64,000 nt of DNA, from positions 3,954,809 to 4,018,808 of the forward strand of contig NZ_CP047156.1 of the NCBI RefSeq assembly GCF_009834025.1, written 5' to 3'. The translations under genes and the position numbers were made by a program. How positions within the stretch are numbered: position 1 is the stretch's first letter; each line of letters opens with the position of its first letter. Below are positions 8,954-17,893 of the stretch, one piece after another. The stretch is from Epidermidibacterium keratini. Its GTDB lineage: Bacteria > Actinomycetota > Actinomycetes > Mycobacteriales > Antricoccaceae. A model generated the notes under the pieces. The model saw only the letters and a program-made list of their open reading frames with translations. It did no database searches and was not told the origin of the DNA.

Positions 8954-11900
8954 TCAGCGGCTGGCTGCGGTCTTTCGGGCCGGCGCCTTCTTCTTAGCTG
9001 CAGTCTTCTTCGCCGGCGCCTTGCGGGCTGCCGCTCCCCCGGCCGCCTTCGCCGCCCTCAGCTGCGCGCGCGTCTGCGTGCGCGGAGCGGTGACCGCGAC
9101 AGCGCCGGGCTTCGCTGCCGACGCCAGTAGGTCGCGCAAGAAGGCACCGGTGTGGCTGCGCTCGTTGGCGGCGATCTGTTCCGGCGTACCCGTCCCGACG
9201 ACCGTGCCGCCACCGCCGCCGCCTTCGGGGCCCATGTCGATGATCCAGTCGGCCGTCTTGATCACGTCGAGGTTGTGCTCGATGACGATGACGGTGTTGC
9301 CCTTGTCAACCAGCCCATCGATGACGCCGAGCAGCTTGCGGATGTCCTCGAAGTGCAGGCCGGTCGTGGGCTCGTCGAGCACATAGACCGTGCGACCGGT
9401 CGAGCGCTTTTGCAGCTCACTGGCCAGTTTCACGCGCTGCGCCTCACCGCCGGACAGCGTCGGCGCGGGCTGCCCCAACCGCACGTAACCCAGACCGACG
9501 TCGACCAGCGTGTTGAGGTGCCTGGCGATCGCGGGGATGGATGCGAAGAACTCGGCAGCCTCCTCGATCGGCATGTCGAGCACCTCAGAGATCGTCTTGC
9601 CCTTGTAGTGCACCTCGAGCGTCTCGCGGTTGTAGCGCGCGCCCTTGCAGACCTCGCACGGCACGTAGACGTCCGGCAGGAAGTTCATCTCGATCTTGAT
9701 CGTGCCGTCGCCCTGGCAGTTCTCGCAGCGGCCGCCCTTGACGTTGAAGCTGAACCGGCCCTGCTGGTAGCCACGCACCTTCGCCTCGGAGGTCGCGGCA
9801 AACAGCTTGCGCACGTGATCGAACACGCCGGTGTACGTCGCCGGGTTGGAACGCGGAGTGCGCCCAATCGGTGACTGGTCAACACCGACCACCTTGTCGA
9901 TCTCATCGAGCCCGGTGACCTTGCGGTGGCGACCGGGCACGAGCCGCGCCTTGTTGGCGTAGTTGGCCATCGCGGCATAGAGGATGTCGTTGACGAGCGT
10001 CGACTTGCCCGAGCCGGAAACTCCAGTCACCGCAGTAAACGTTCCCAGCGGAAAGCTGACGTCGACGTTCTTGAGGTTGTTTTCGCGGGCGCCGTGCACG
10101 GTGATCTGGCGCGACTTCTCCGGCGTACGCCGATGCTGCGGTACGGCGAGCTCCTTGCGCCCCGACAGGTAGGCGCCGGTCTCGCTGTCCTTGCTGGCCA
10201 GCAGCTGCGGCACCGGACCGGACACGACGACCTGGCCGCCGTGCTCACCGGCGCCCGGACCGATGTCGACCACCCAGTCCGATGCGCGGATGGTGTCTTC
10301 GTCGTGCTCGACCACGATGAGGGTGTTGCCGAGGTTGCGCAGCCGCAGCAGGGTCTCGATGAGCCGATGATTGTCGCGCTGATGCAGCCCGATCGACGGC
10401 TCGTCGAGCACGTAGAGCACGCCGACGAGTCCGGAGCCGATCTGGGTAGCCAACCGGATGCGCTGCGCCTCGCCGCCGGCGAGCGTGGCGGCCGCACGCG
10501 CGAGTGAGAGATAGTCGAGTCCCACGTCGACCAGGAAGCCGAGCCGCGCGTTGACCTCCTTGAGCACCCGCGCCGCGATCATCGCCTGGCGCTCATCGAG
10601 CTCGAGCTCGGCCAAGAACGCACTGCACTCGCCGATCGACATCTCGGTGACCTCGGCGATGGACCTGCCCCCGAGACGTACGGCGAGGATCTCCGGCTTC
10701 AGGCGAGTGCCGTTGCAGACCGGGCACGGTACGTCGCGCATGAAGCCCTCGTAGCGATCACGCGACCAGTCGCTGTCGGTCTCAGCGTGCCGCCGCGCGA
10801 GAAACGGCATCACGCCCTCGAAGTTGGCGTAGTAGGACCGCTGGCGCCCGTAGCGGCTGCGGAACTTCACGTGCACCTTGTCGTCACTGCCCTGCAAGAT
10901 CGTGGTGCGGATCTTCTTCGGCAGCGCCGACCACGGCACCTTCATGCTGAACCCGAGCTGCTCGGAGAGTGAGCGCAGTAGCTGGGCGAAGTACTCGGAG
11001 TTTTGTCCGGCCATCGCCCATGGCGCGATCGCGCCCTCATCCAACGACTTCTCGGGGTCGGGGATGATCAGCTCCGGATCGGCTTCTTTGCGAAAGCCCA
11101 GACCGGTGCACTCGGGGCAGGCGCCGTACGGTGCGTTGAACGAAAACGACCGCGGCTCAAGCTCCTCGACGCTGAGCGGGTGCCCGTTCGGGCAGGCAAG
11201 CTTCTCGCTGAACCGGCGCTCGCGCTGGGGGTCGGACTCATCGAGGTCGACCTGCTCGATGACGACCAGACCGGCGGCGACGCCCAGGGCGGTCTCCACC
11301 GAGTCGGTCATCCGGCGCTTCGAGCTCGGCTTCACCGACAGCCGGTCGACGACCACCTCGATGTCGTGCTTCTCCTGCTTCTTCAGCGTCGGCGGCTCCG
11401 ACAGCTGATAGACCGTGCCGTCGATCCGCGCACGCGAGTAGCCCTGCGCCTGCAGCGAGGAGAACAGGTCGGTGTACTCCCCCTTGCGACCGCGGACGAC
11501 GGGAGCCAGCACCTGGAATCGGGTGCCCTCGGGCAGCTCCATGATCTGGTCGACGATCTGCTGCGGGCTCTGCCGGGCGATGACCGCGTCACACACCGGG
11601 CAGTGCGGCACACCGGCGCGCGCATAAAGCAGACGCAGGTAGTCGTAGACCTCGGTGATGGTGCCGACGGTCGACCGCGGGTTGCGGTTGGTCGACTTCT
11701 GGTCGATCGACACCGCCGGCGACAGGCCTTCGATGAAGTCGACGTCCGGCTTGTCCATCTGGCCCAGGAACTGGCGGGCGTAGGCCGACAATGACTCGAC
11801 ATAGCGGCGCTGACCCTCGGCGAAGATCGTGTCGAAGGCGAGGCTGGATTTGCCCGAGCCGGACAGCCCCGTGAAGCAGATCATCGCGTCGCGGGGAAGC

Positions 11901-11959
11901 TCGAGGCTGACGTCCTTGAGGTTGTGCTCGCGGGCGCCACGAATGACAAGTCGGTCCAT
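8954..11959 (-). CDS. uvrA: Excinuclease ABC subunit A with a Lys/Ala/Pro-rich tail
   Basis: 1001 residues. Two ABC-type ATPase modules are present: Walker [10 protein letters not shown] near residue 32 and GVSGSGKST near 665, signatures [12 protein letters not shown] and [12 protein letters not shown], and zinc-finger cysteine pairs (CPVC, CPEC, CENC). It is the damage-recognition ATPase of nucleotide-excision repair. The ATG at 11959 matches the family ([17 protein letters not shown]) and is preceded by TACGCT at a 7-nt distance, indicating a leaderless transcript. The last 55 or so residues are atypical: an Ala-rich stretch running into repeated [17 protein letters not shown] units, like histone-H1 or HupB tails. 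I see no SOS box upstream. Confidence 0.97.
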   Translation of the reverse strand: MDRLVIRGAREHNLKDVSLELPRDAMICFTGLSGSGKSSLAFDTIFAEGQRRYVESLSAYARQFLGQMDKPDVDFIEGLSPAVSIDQKSTNRNPRSTVGTITEVYDYLRLLYARAGVPHCPVCDAVIARQSPQQIVDQIMELPEGTRFQVLAPVVRGRKGEYTDLFSSLQAQGYSRARIDGTVYQLSEPPTLKKQEKHDIEVVVDRLSVKPSSKRRMTDSVETALGVAAGLVVIEQVDLDESDPQRERRFSEKLACPNGHPLSVEELEPRSFSFNAPYGACPECTGLGFRKEADPELIIPDPEKSLDEGAIAPWAMAGQNSEYFAQLLRSLSEQLGFSMKVPWSALPKKIRTTILQGSDDKVHVKFRSRYGRQRSYYANFEGVMPFLARRHAETDSDWSRDRYEGFMRDVPCPVCNGTRLKPEILAVRLGGRSIAEVTEMSIGECSAFLAELELDERQAMIAARVLKEVNARLGFLVDVGLDYLSLARAAATLAGGEAQRIRLATQIGSGLVGVLYVLDEPSIGLHQRDNHRLIETLLRLRNLGNTLIVVEHDEDTIRASDWVVDIGPGAGEHGGQVVVSGPVPQLLASKDSETGAYLSGRKELAVPQHRRTPEKSRQITVHGARENNLKNVDVSFPLGTFTAVTGVSGSGKSTLVNDILYAAMANYANKARLVPGRHRKVTGLDEIDKVVGVDQSPIGRTPRSNPATYTGVFDHVRKLFAATSEAKVRGYQQGRFSFNVKGGRCENCQGDGTIKIEMNFLPDVYVPCEVCKGARYNRETLEVHYKGKTISEVLDMPIEEAAEFFASIPAIARHLNTLVDVGLGYVRLGQPAPTLSGGEAQRVKLASELQKRSTGRTVYVLDEPTTGLHFEDIRKLLGVIDGLVDKGNTVIVIEHNLDVIKTADWIIDMGPEGGGGGGTVVGTGTPEQIAANERSHTGAFLRDLLASAAKPGAVAVTAPRTQTRAQLRAAKAAGGAAARKAPAKKTAAKKKAPARKTAASR

Positions 11960-11966
11960 GAGCGCC

Positions 11967-11972
11967 AGCGTA
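11967..11972 (-). promoter_or_regulatory. Candidate -10 box for uvrA (TACGCT)
   Basis: TACGCT on the minus strand is followed by 7 nt and then the uvrA ATG at 11959. No Shine-Dalgarno sequence is present. This is the leaderless arrangement also seen at other genes in the window. Confidence 0.5.
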
Positions 11973-12063
11973 ATGACACCCACCGACACGATGTCGCCTC
12001 CGGCGTACACCCTATGGTGGAACACACACCTCGACCGCCCAACTACCGACCCTAGGAGCAGCG

Positions 12064-12732
12064 ATGAGCAGCGACTACACCGGACATGTCGATGCCGGAC
12101 AGACCTCGGGGGTACGACGGGCGGGGGCCTTGGAGATCACCAAGGCCTCGGTCGGGCCGATGGACAACAACGCCTATTTGCTGCGCAGCGTCGCAACTGG
12201 CGACGCGATCCTGATCGACGCGGCAAACGAGCCGGAGCGGCTGGTCGAGCTGGTCCGCGAACGGCTCGGTGAAGGGGTGCTGGAGAAGGTCATCACCACG
12301 CACCGGCACGAGGACCACTGGCTCGGGCTTGAGATGCTCACCGGCGTGACTGGCGCACTCACCTTCGCGCATCCAACTGACGCGCCCGAGCTGCCGATCC
12401 CGAGCGATCCGTTGAATGACGGCGACAAGGTCAAGGTCGGCGACGTGGAGCTTGAGGTGATCCATCTGCGTGGCCACACGCCCGGCAGCATCGCGCTCTA
12501 CTGGCGCGACCCGGACGGTGAAGGCCACCTCTTTACCGGCGACTCGCTCTTTCCAGGCGGGGTCGGCAAAACGTGGTCCGAGGACGACTTCCGGCAGCTG
12601 CTATCCGACGTCACCGAGCGGATCTTCGACCGGCTCCCCGACGACACCCATGTCTACCCCGGGCATGGTGACGACACGACGCTCGGCGCGGAGCGCCCGA
12701 ACCTTGCCGAGTGGGGCTCGCGCGGCTGGTAG
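12064..12732 (+). CDS. MBL-fold metallo-hydrolase (glyoxalase II-like)
   Basis: 222 residues. The metal site THRHEDHW (His80, His82, Asp84, His85) is the HxHxDH motif of the metallo-beta-lactamase superfamily. Further ligands follow in GHTPGS (about His140), FTGDSLF (Asp) and YPGHGDDT (His), typical of a two-metal hydrolase. The substrate cannot be read from sequence; a hydroxyacylglutathione- or mycothiol-ester hydrolase role is possible. The ATG at 12064 has TAGGAG 4 nt upstream, and TATGGT near 12012 is a possible -10. It is divergent from uvrA, a placement common in actinobacteria, and ends in a terminator shared with the SipW gene. Confidence 0.85.
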   Translation: MSSDYTGHVDAGQTSGVRRAGALEITKASVGPMDNNAYLLRSVATGDAILIDAANEPERLVELVRERLGEGVLEKVITTHRHEDHWLGLEMLTGVTGALTFAHPTDAPELPIPSDPLNDGDKVKVGDVELEVIHLRGHTPGSIALYWRDPDGEGHLFTGDSLFPGGVGKTWSEDDFRQLLSDVTERIFDRLPDDTHVYPGHGDDTTLGAERPNLAEWGSRGW

Positions 12733-12754
12733 CCAGTCTTCGAATCCGACACAG

Positions 12755-12797
12755 AAGGAGCGGTGCTCGCCGAGATGGGCGGGCACCGCTCCTTTTG
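12755..12797. terminator. Hairpin terminator between the MBL hydrolase and the SipW-LamG gene
   Basis: A 12-bp perfect stem AAGGAGCGGTGC / GCACCGCTCCTT is followed by TTTTG on the plus strand. On the minus strand the arm also ends in a T pair, so it can serve both convergent genes. Confidence 0.85.
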
Positions 12798-12804
12798 TTC
12801 CGTC

Positions 12805-14121
12805 TTAGCCGCGTCCGGCCTGGTAGTGCGCCTGGATCTGATCGCCGCTTAGCGTCTTGTGATAGATCGCCATGTCGTCGACGACACCGGCAAACGCGAG
12901 CTGACGCGGATCGTTCGGCCAGCCGTCCAGCTTGTCCCACCCGACCCGCCAGTAGCCGCTGTAGGTCTGGGCGCGACCTGCCGGTCCGGTCAGGGACGTG
13001 CCGTCGACCGTGAACCGCATCTCGCTGTCACTGCGGCTGGCCACCACGTAGTGCCACTTGCCGTCGTTGTACGCCGAGGCCGTCTGCAGCCAGTGCGGCG
13101 AGTAGGAGCCGTAGCCGAACTGCAGTCGCCCGTCCGCCAGCATGTACACCTCTCGGTCGTAAAAAAACGCATCTCCGGCTTGACCGTTGCTGCCGAAGCC
13201 GACGATTCGCCCACCGGGCGCGCCGGGGTTGGCCTTGAACCAGAACTCCATGGTGAAGACCTGCGGCCCGGGATCGGGGTACATGGCGTTGAGGGTCATG
13301 TAGGTGCGATCCTTCGACAGGTCCAGTGCGGCGGTGCTGTCCGGTCGAAGATCAGACGCCTTCGTCGTGAGCCCGTAGTTCGTCGTCGTGGCCGGCGGGT
13401 TGGGTGCGGAGTTGACGGTGGGGTCTGCGGTCTCGGCTTCGTAGTAGGCGATCGGCCCGTCGCCGATCACGAGGTCGCGGTACGCCGGCGCGGCGGCGGT
13501 GAAGGATGCCGCACTGTCAGTGGTCGCGCTCAGTGCCGCGTGTGCATCGCGTGCCGACGCCGGGGTGACGAGGCTCAGCGTCACTCCGAGGAGACTCGTC
13601 GAGGTAGCTAGCAACCGACCCCGGCGGCTACCGAGCTGGTGTCCCTGGGCGAGATAAAGCAGTCCGGCCAAGCCGGTGGCGACACCGCCAAGGGCGATGA
13701 CGTTGCCGTCCTTGGCCCAGGTGATCGGCAGGCCGATCCACGGCACGCGCAGCACCCCCACACCCTGGACGGCGTCCGGGGCCACCGGCGAGCTGTCCTC
13801 GTTCGGGTTTGCATCACCCTTGAGGATGAGCGCCCCGGCATCGTCGGTGCGCACCATGCGGTGCAGTCGAAGCCGATCTGCTCGGTCGGGGTCGGTAACC
13901 AGTGCGACCTGGCCCGGGACGACCTTGTCCCCGGCGATCGGCCGGCTGACCACAAGGTCGCCGGTGGAGATCGCCGGTTCCATCGATCCCGTGACGACGG
14001 TCGTGACCGTCCAGCCCAGCGCCAGTGGGATTGTGGCCCACAGGGCGAGGCCAAGCACGGTAAACAGAATCGCGCGAGCGATTGTCGTGGTGATCAGGCC
14101 GGGCCAGGTCGCTTTGGTCAC
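12805..14121 (-). CDS. SipW-type signal peptidase I fused to a C-terminal LamG/concanavalin-like domain
   Basis: 438 residues. One membrane segment (about 10-36) precedes VVTGSMEPAISTGDLV with the catalytic Ser46. LRLHRMV carries His87 where ordinary bacterial type I peptidases have Lys, the mark of the SipW/ER type. KGDANPNED (101-109) is the conserved partner box. A second membrane segment spans 141-158. Residues 166-202 then look like another signal sequence: RRGR, a hydrophobic core, and AHAALSATTD. About 225-438 form a LamG/ConA-like beta sandwich (FTMEFWFKANPG, WHYVVASR, FAGVVDDMAIYHKTLSGDQI). The GTG start overlaps the upstream substrate gene's TGA by 4 bp. The cleavage-like motif before the LamG part suggests self-release of that domain (inference). 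Confidence 0.88.
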   Translation of the reverse strand: MTKATWPGLITTTIARAILFTVLGLALWATIPLALGWTVTTVVTGSMEPAISTGDLVVSRPIAGDKVVPGQVALVTDPDRADRLRLHRMVRTDDAGALILKGDANPNEDSSPVAPDAVQGVGVLRVPWIGLPITWAKDGNVIALGGVATGLAGLLYLAQGHQLGSRRGRLLATSTSLLGVTLSLVTPASARDAHAALSATTDSAASFTAAAPAYRDLVIGDGPIAYYEAETADPTVNSAPNPPATTTNYGLTTKASDLRPDSTAALDLSKDRTYMTLNAMYPDPGPQVFTMEFWFKANPGAPGGRIVGFGSNGQAGDAFFYDREVYMLADGRLQFGYGSYSPHWLQTASAYNDGKWHYVVASRSDSEMRFTVDGTSLTGPAGRAQTYSGYWRVGWDKLDGWPNDPRQLAFAGVVDDMAIYHKTLSGDQIQAHYQAGRG

Positions 14122-14690
14122 TTGTTCTGCGCTTCCCAGACGAAGTCGAGCGATGCGGTGCCACCCTGCGCGGTGTTCGGCGTCTCGGCGGCAAGCGTGT
14201 AGGTGATCGTGTAGGCGTTCGACTCGCCCGGCGTACCCGCGGTCCCCCAGGTGCCGATGCCAGTCGCGAAGCTGCTGGCGCTGCCGGTCAGGCCCTGGGC
14301 GGTGCCGCTGTAGATCGTCTCGCCCTGCGCACCGCAGCTTGCCGACTTGGTGATGGTCAGGTTGAGGTGGGCATCGAGGCCGCCGGTCTGAGACGCGTTC
14401 GCGGTGTAGAGCTTCACGTCCGAGGGCAGCGTGCCGTCCGAGGTCACCGTGATGCACTTGCTGCCGGTGTCGCCGGGCTTCATGTTCGTCACCGCGAACA
14501 TCGCCGAGCCGTTGTCGTCATCGCGCAGCGAGACGGTGCCGGTCGACCAGTTGTTGCTGGGGTTGTCGGTGGTCGCGCTGAAGGCCGAGTGCGAGGCCTG
14601 CGAGACGAGTACGCCGCTGATCACCAGGGCGACGGGGATGGTGCTCCACTTGGCGATACGAGTGGCGCGGGACGAGGGGGTGGCGGCCAT
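14118..14690 (-). CDS. SipW-dependent secreted protein (TasA/camelysin-like substrate)
   Basis: 190 residues. Basic N-terminus, a hydrophobic core IPVALVISGVLVSQ (18-31), then ASHSAFSATTD (32-42), the alternate signal-peptide boundary of SipW substrates. The mature part is a beta-rich, Thr/Ser/Asn-rich domain with spaced WSTGTVSL, NMKPGDTGSKCITVTSDGTLP and TYTLAAETP elements. These resemble TasA/camelysin biofilm-fibre and related sortase-independent surface proteins. Two cysteines (C77 region and C118 region) could form a disulfide. The ATG at 14690 has AAGGA about 9 nt upstream. It is translationally coupled (GTGA overlap) to its presumed peptidase. Function beyond secretion is unknown. Confidence 0.8.
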   Translation of the reverse strand: MAATPSSRATRIAKWSTIPVALVISGVLVSQASHSAFSATTDNPSNNWSTGTVSLRDDDNGSAMFAVTNMKPGDTGSKCITVTSDGTLPSDVKLYTANASQTGGLDAHLNLTITKSASCGAQGETIYSGTAQGLTGSASSFATGIGTWGTAGTPGESNAYTITYTLAAETPNTAQGGTASLDFVWEAQNK

Positions 14691-14745
14691 TGAGGGGTCC
14701 TTCCGTAGGTGATGTCGAGGAGGTGGTAGTGGTTCGACATGAACT

Positions 14746-14774
14746 ACTTTAGAACCTGATTACTCCGATCTCAA
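14746..14774 (-). promoter_or_regulatory. Strong sigma-A-type promoter of the SipW module
   Basis: On the minus strand TTGAGA (14774-14769) and TAAAGT (14751-14746) are separated by exactly 17 bp. The predicted start gives a leader of about 50 nt before the ATG at 14690. This is among the best consensus promoters in the window and lies in a locally AT-rich stretch. Confidence 0.75.
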
Positions 14775-14777
14775 GTT

Positions 14778-14792
14778 ACTTCTACTAGAAGT
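14778..14792. promoter_or_regulatory. 15-bp perfect palindrome abutting the -35 box (candidate operator)
   Basis: ACTTCTACTAGAAGT has 7-bp arms around a central C and lies 3 bp upstream of the TTGAGA box of the SipW module. A MarR-family gene is adjacent, making it the likely binder; this is inference. Confidence 0.55.
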
Positions 14793-14876
14793 GGTCACGT
14801 TCACAATCTACTAAACCTGGAGATACTTTGGATCGAGCCGTCCGCCTGGATCACCGCCGGCGTACGCGCATACGAC

Positions 14877-14907
14877 GACGCCCCGGCCGTTTACCGGCCG
14901 GGGCGTC
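14877..14907. terminator. 13-bp perfect stem hairpin downstream of marR
   Basis: GACGCCCCGGCCG / CGGCCGGGGCGTC around a TTTAC loop, 28 bp past the MarR stop codon. There is no T-tract, as is common for actinobacterial terminators. It insulates marR from the SipW promoter region. Confidence 0.8.
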
Positions 14908-14934
14908 ACCACGGGTCGAGACGGGTCGCGGGGC

Positions 14935-15435
14935 TCAGACGGCCGGGCGAACCTCCAGCAGCTGAAGGGCCAGCCGGTCGACGAAGCCACCGAATACGCC
15001 GGTGACCGTGGCGCGGTCATCGCCAAGTGCAGCCTCGATGGCGCCGGCGTACCGCTGACGCACTTGCGCCATCGCCTGCTCACCGCGCGCCGTCAAGGTC
15101 AGCAGCACGCTGCGCCGGTCGCTGGGATTGGGCTCGCGCGTAATAAGTCCGGCTGCGACCAGCCGGTCAATAAGCGCGGTGGCCGAGCCCGTCGCGATCG
15201 ACAGGCTGCTCGCAAGCGCCTTCGGCGTGGTGAAGCCCTCGTTCTCGATGTAGGCCACCGCGCTGAGCTCGGGTAGCCCGATCTCCAGCTCCTTGGCCAA
15301 CGCAGAGCGCAGCTGCTCATTTGCCAGGCTGAGCCGGCTGAGCCGATCGACGAGCTCGGAGAGCTCGCTTGAAATCCCGGTCCGCGATCCCGCCGTCGCG
15401 GGCCCCCTCGCGTCCGTAGTAGCAGTCTTATCCAT
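14935..15435 (-). CDS. MarR-family transcriptional regulator
   Basis: 166 residues. The winged-helix core runs from about 40 to 125: LPELSAVAYIENEGFTTPKALASSLSIATGSATALIDRLVAAGLITREPNPSDRRSVLLTLT is in the family pattern, with the recognition helix around SATALIDRL and the DRRS wing. MarR proteins bind palindromes as dimers and usually respond to small aromatic ligands. The ATG at 15435 is preferred over the one at 15444 because a TATTAT -10 box ends exactly 7 nt before it, so the gene is probably leaderless. The palindrome at 14778 in front of the downstream SipW operon is a plausible target. Confidence 0.88.
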   Translation of the reverse strand: MDKTATTDARGPATAGSRTGISSELSELVDRLSRLSLANEQLRSALAKELEIGLPELSAVAYIENEGFTTPKALASSLSIATGSATALIDRLVAAGLITREPNPSDRRSVLLTLTARGEQAMAQVRQRYAGAIEAALGDDRATVTGVFGGFVDRLALQLLEVRPAV

Positions 15436-15442
15436 GACTGTC

Positions 15443-15448
15443 ATAATA
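15443..15448 (-). promoter_or_regulatory. -10 box TATTAT of marR (leaderless)
   Basis: TATTAT on the minus strand, 7 nt before the ATG at 15435. It overlaps the alternative in-frame ATG at 15444, which argues against that start. The 223-bp stretch between marR and otsA holds no other recognisable gene. Confidence 0.6.
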
Positions 15449-15655
15449 CCCGACCCTTATTTCCCTTCCTTAGTATCCTGTATCTGACTTATCTCATGTT
15501 TCGAACTTCTTGAAAAGTAGTCCGTGACACAAATCGCACGGCGAGCCGCGCCACGCACTCCGGCAATCGCTCGCGCTGGAGAATCCGCAGCGGCCGGCCG
15601 CACGCCGCACACTCACGACCCCGGATGAGCGAGCATTGATCCGGACCCGGGCGGG

Positions 15656-15661
15656 TAGGGT
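15656..15661 (+). promoter_or_regulatory. Candidate -10 box of otsA (TAGGGT, leaderless)
   Basis: TAGGGT followed by 7 nt and the GTG at 15669. A weak TTGATC lies 14 bp upstream, closer than the ideal spacing. Confidence 0.45.
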
Positions 15662-15668
15662 CAGAGCC

Positions 15669-17102
15669 GTGAGCAGCAAGAGCGATTTCGTGGTGGTCGC
15701 CAACCGCTTGCCCGTTGACCGGGTCGTCGACGCCGATGGCTCCGGGTCCTGGCGGCGCAGCCCCGGTGGCCTGGTGACCGCCGTCGAGCCGCTCATGCGT
15801 AAGCGCGACGGTGCCTGGATCGGGTGGGCCGGCGACGCGACCCCCGAAGGCGACGGCCCGCTACCGCCGTTCGAGAACGATGGCCTCTCGCTGTATCCCA
15901 TCGCGCTCACAGAGAACGAGATCGCCTGGTATTACGAGGGATTCTCCAACACCTCGCTCTGGCCGCTCTACCACGACGCGATAGTTCCGGCCGAGTACCA
16001 CCGCGAATGGTGGACGAAGTACGTCGCGGTAAACCAGCGGTTCGCCGACGCGGCCGCCGAGATCGCCGATACCGATGCCTTCGTCTGGGTGCACGACTAC
16101 CAGCTGCAGCTCGTGCCGAAGATGCTGCGCGAGCTGCGGCCAGATGTGCGCATCGGCTACTTCCTGCACATCCCGTTTCCCCCGACCGAGCTCTTTACCC
16201 AGATCCCGTGGCGCCGGCAGATCGTCGAGGGCCTGCTCGGCGCCGACCTGGTCGGCTTCCAGACCCCCGGCGCGGCCGCCAACTTTCTGCGCCTGACCCG
16301 AGATCTGCTCCAGCTCAAGCCGGCACGACAGAGCGTCGAGGTCGATGGCCGGACGGTGCGGGTGCGCGCCTTCCCGATCTCGATCGACGCAGAGGCCTTC
16401 ACCGACCTCGTCAACTCCCCCGATGTGATCGCCCGCGCGGAGCAGATCCGCCACGACCTCGGCAACCCGCGGCGGATGATGCTCGGGATCGATCGGCTGG
16501 ACTACACCAAGGGCATCGACAAGCGCCTCGAGGCGTTTGAGGAGCTCCTCGACGATGGCAAGATCAGCTCCGAGGACGTCGTGATGGTTCAGGTGGCCAC
16601 GCCAAGTCGAGAGCGCGTCGAGCAGTACCGCATGTTGCGCGAGCAGATCGAGCGCACCGTGGGTCGGATCAACGGCACTTACGGCAGCGTCGGCAACCCG
16701 GCGGTGAACTACATCCATCGCTCGCTGCCGCGTGAGGAGCTTGTTGCGCTCTATCTCGCGGCCGACATCATGGTGGTCACGCCATACCGCGACGGCATGA
16801 ACCTCGTCGCCAAGGAGTACGTCGCCTGCCGACAGGACGGAACGGGCGCACTCGTGCTGTCGGAGTTCGCGGGCGCATCGTTGGAGCTCAAGCAGGCGTT
16901 CTTGGTCAACCCCTATGACATCGAGGGCCTGAAGGCCAAGTACCTGGAGGTGCTCAACGCCGATGAGGCCGACCTCAAAAAGCGCATGCGCGCCATGCGT
17001 CGCTACCTACAGCGCCACGACGTGATGCACTGGGCGCAGACCTTCGTCGATGACATGGACGCCGCCCGCGAACGCGACGGGCGCGGCTCCGCGCGTCCAT
17101 GA
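15669..17102 (+). CDS. otsA: Alpha,alpha-trehalose-phosphate synthase (UDP- or GDP-glucose-forming)
   Basis: 477 residues, GT20 family. [11 protein letters not shown] opens the protein and is followed by the glucose-6-phosphate-binding [46 protein letters not shown] and [18 protein letters not shown] are the canonical donor and acceptor site blocks; [14 protein letters not shown] and SEFAGAS close the nucleotide-sugar pocket. It makes trehalose-6-phosphate from a nucleotide-glucose and glucose-6-phosphate. GTG at 15669 is chosen because family homology begins at once and the -10 box sits 7 nt upstream. Its TGA overlaps otsB's ATG by 4 bp, so synthase and phosphatase are coupled. Confidence 0.96.
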   Translation: MSSKSDFVVVANRLPVDRVVDADGSGSWRRSPGGLVTAVEPLMRKRDGAWIGWAGDATPEGDGPLPPFENDGLSLYPIALTENEIAWYYEGFSNTSLWPLYHDAIVPAEYHREWWTKYVAVNQRFADAAAEIADTDAFVWVHDYQLQLVPKMLRELRPDVRIGYFLHIPFPPTELFTQIPWRRQIVEGLLGADLVGFQTPGAAANFLRLTRDLLQLKPARQSVEVDGRTVRVRAFPISIDAEAFTDLVNSPDVIARAEQIRHDLGNPRRMMLGIDRLDYTKGIDKRLEAFEELLDDGKISSEDVVMVQVATPSRERVEQYRMLREQIERTVGRINGTYGSVGNPAVNYIHRSLPREELVALYLAADIMVVTPYRDGMNLVAKEYVACRQDGTGALVLSEFAGASLELKQAFLVNPYDIEGLKAKYLEVLNADEADLKKRMRAMRRYLQRHDVMHWAQTFVDDMDAARERDGRGSARP

Positions 17103-17875
17103 CACGCCCACTTCCGGGCCCGCTCTCGGCCGAGGTCGACCGAGTCGCACGGGCCGAACGTCTGCTGGTGGCCAGCGACTTCGACGGCACGATGTCTGCG
17201 ATCGTCGACGACCCGGCGGCGGCGCGCACCCTGCCGGAAACGGATGCCGCGATTCGCGCGCTCGCCGAGTTGCCACAGACCGTGGTCGCCGTCGTATCCG
17301 GTCGCTCCTTGGCGATGCTGCACCAGCTCACCGGGCTGCCACCAGCGGTGCATCTCGTGGGCAGCCACGGGATGGAGTTTGACGAGTCGTTCGCCGCGGG
17401 ACTCGACGAAGCGGATCGGGATCGGCTCGAGCTGCTCGACCGACAGGCCACCGCGCTCGCCGCGCGTTTCGCGGGACTGCAGGTGGAACGCAAACCAGCC
17501 AGCATCGCGATGCACTACCGGCACGTTGCCCCCGAGCAACGTGCCGCCGCGGTCGAGGCGATCGCCACCGGACCGCAGCTCGTCGACGGAGCACACGTCA
17601 CGACGGGCAAGGAGGTCGTCGAGGTCGCCGCCGTGCAGACCAGCAAGGGGTATGCGCTCGATCGGCTACGAGCACGCGAGCACGTCGACGTCGTTATGTT
17701 CGTCGGAGACGACGTCACCGACGAACACGCCTTCGCCGTACTGCGTGAGGGCGACCTCGGGGTCAAGGTCGGGTCGGGACCCACTGCCGCGACCCAGCGA
17801 GTAGCTGGCGTCGCCGACGTCGCCGTGCTGTTCGAGACACTCGTCCAGCTGCGGCGCGACTACCTCTCAAGCTGA
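17099..17875 (+). CDS. otsB: Trehalose-6-phosphate phosphatase
   Basis: 258 residues, HAD superfamily. ASDFDGTMS (about 25-33) holds the nucleophile and general-acid aspartates; VVSGRS (motif II region) and [12 protein letters not shown] near residue 202 complete the phosphatase site. It removes phosphate from trehalose-6-phosphate, finishing the OtsAB route to the osmoprotectant. The ATG lies inside the otsA stop (ATGA). It is convergent with the LysR gene; the 18-bp spacer has no strong terminator. Confidence 0.94.
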   Translation: MTRPLPGPLSAEVDRVARAERLLVASDFDGTMSAIVDDPAAARTLPETDAAIRALAELPQTVVAVVSGRSLAMLHQLTGLPPAVHLVGSHGMEFDESFAAGLDEADRDRLELLDRQATALAARFAGLQVERKPASIAMHYRHVAPEQRAAAVEAIATGPQLVDGAHVTTGKEVVEVAAVQTSKGYALDRLRAREHVDVVMFVGDDVTDEHAFAVLREGDLGVKVGSGPTAATQRVAGVADVAVLFETLVQLRRDYLSS

Positions 17876-17893
17876 GTCGCCTGCGCGTCACAC

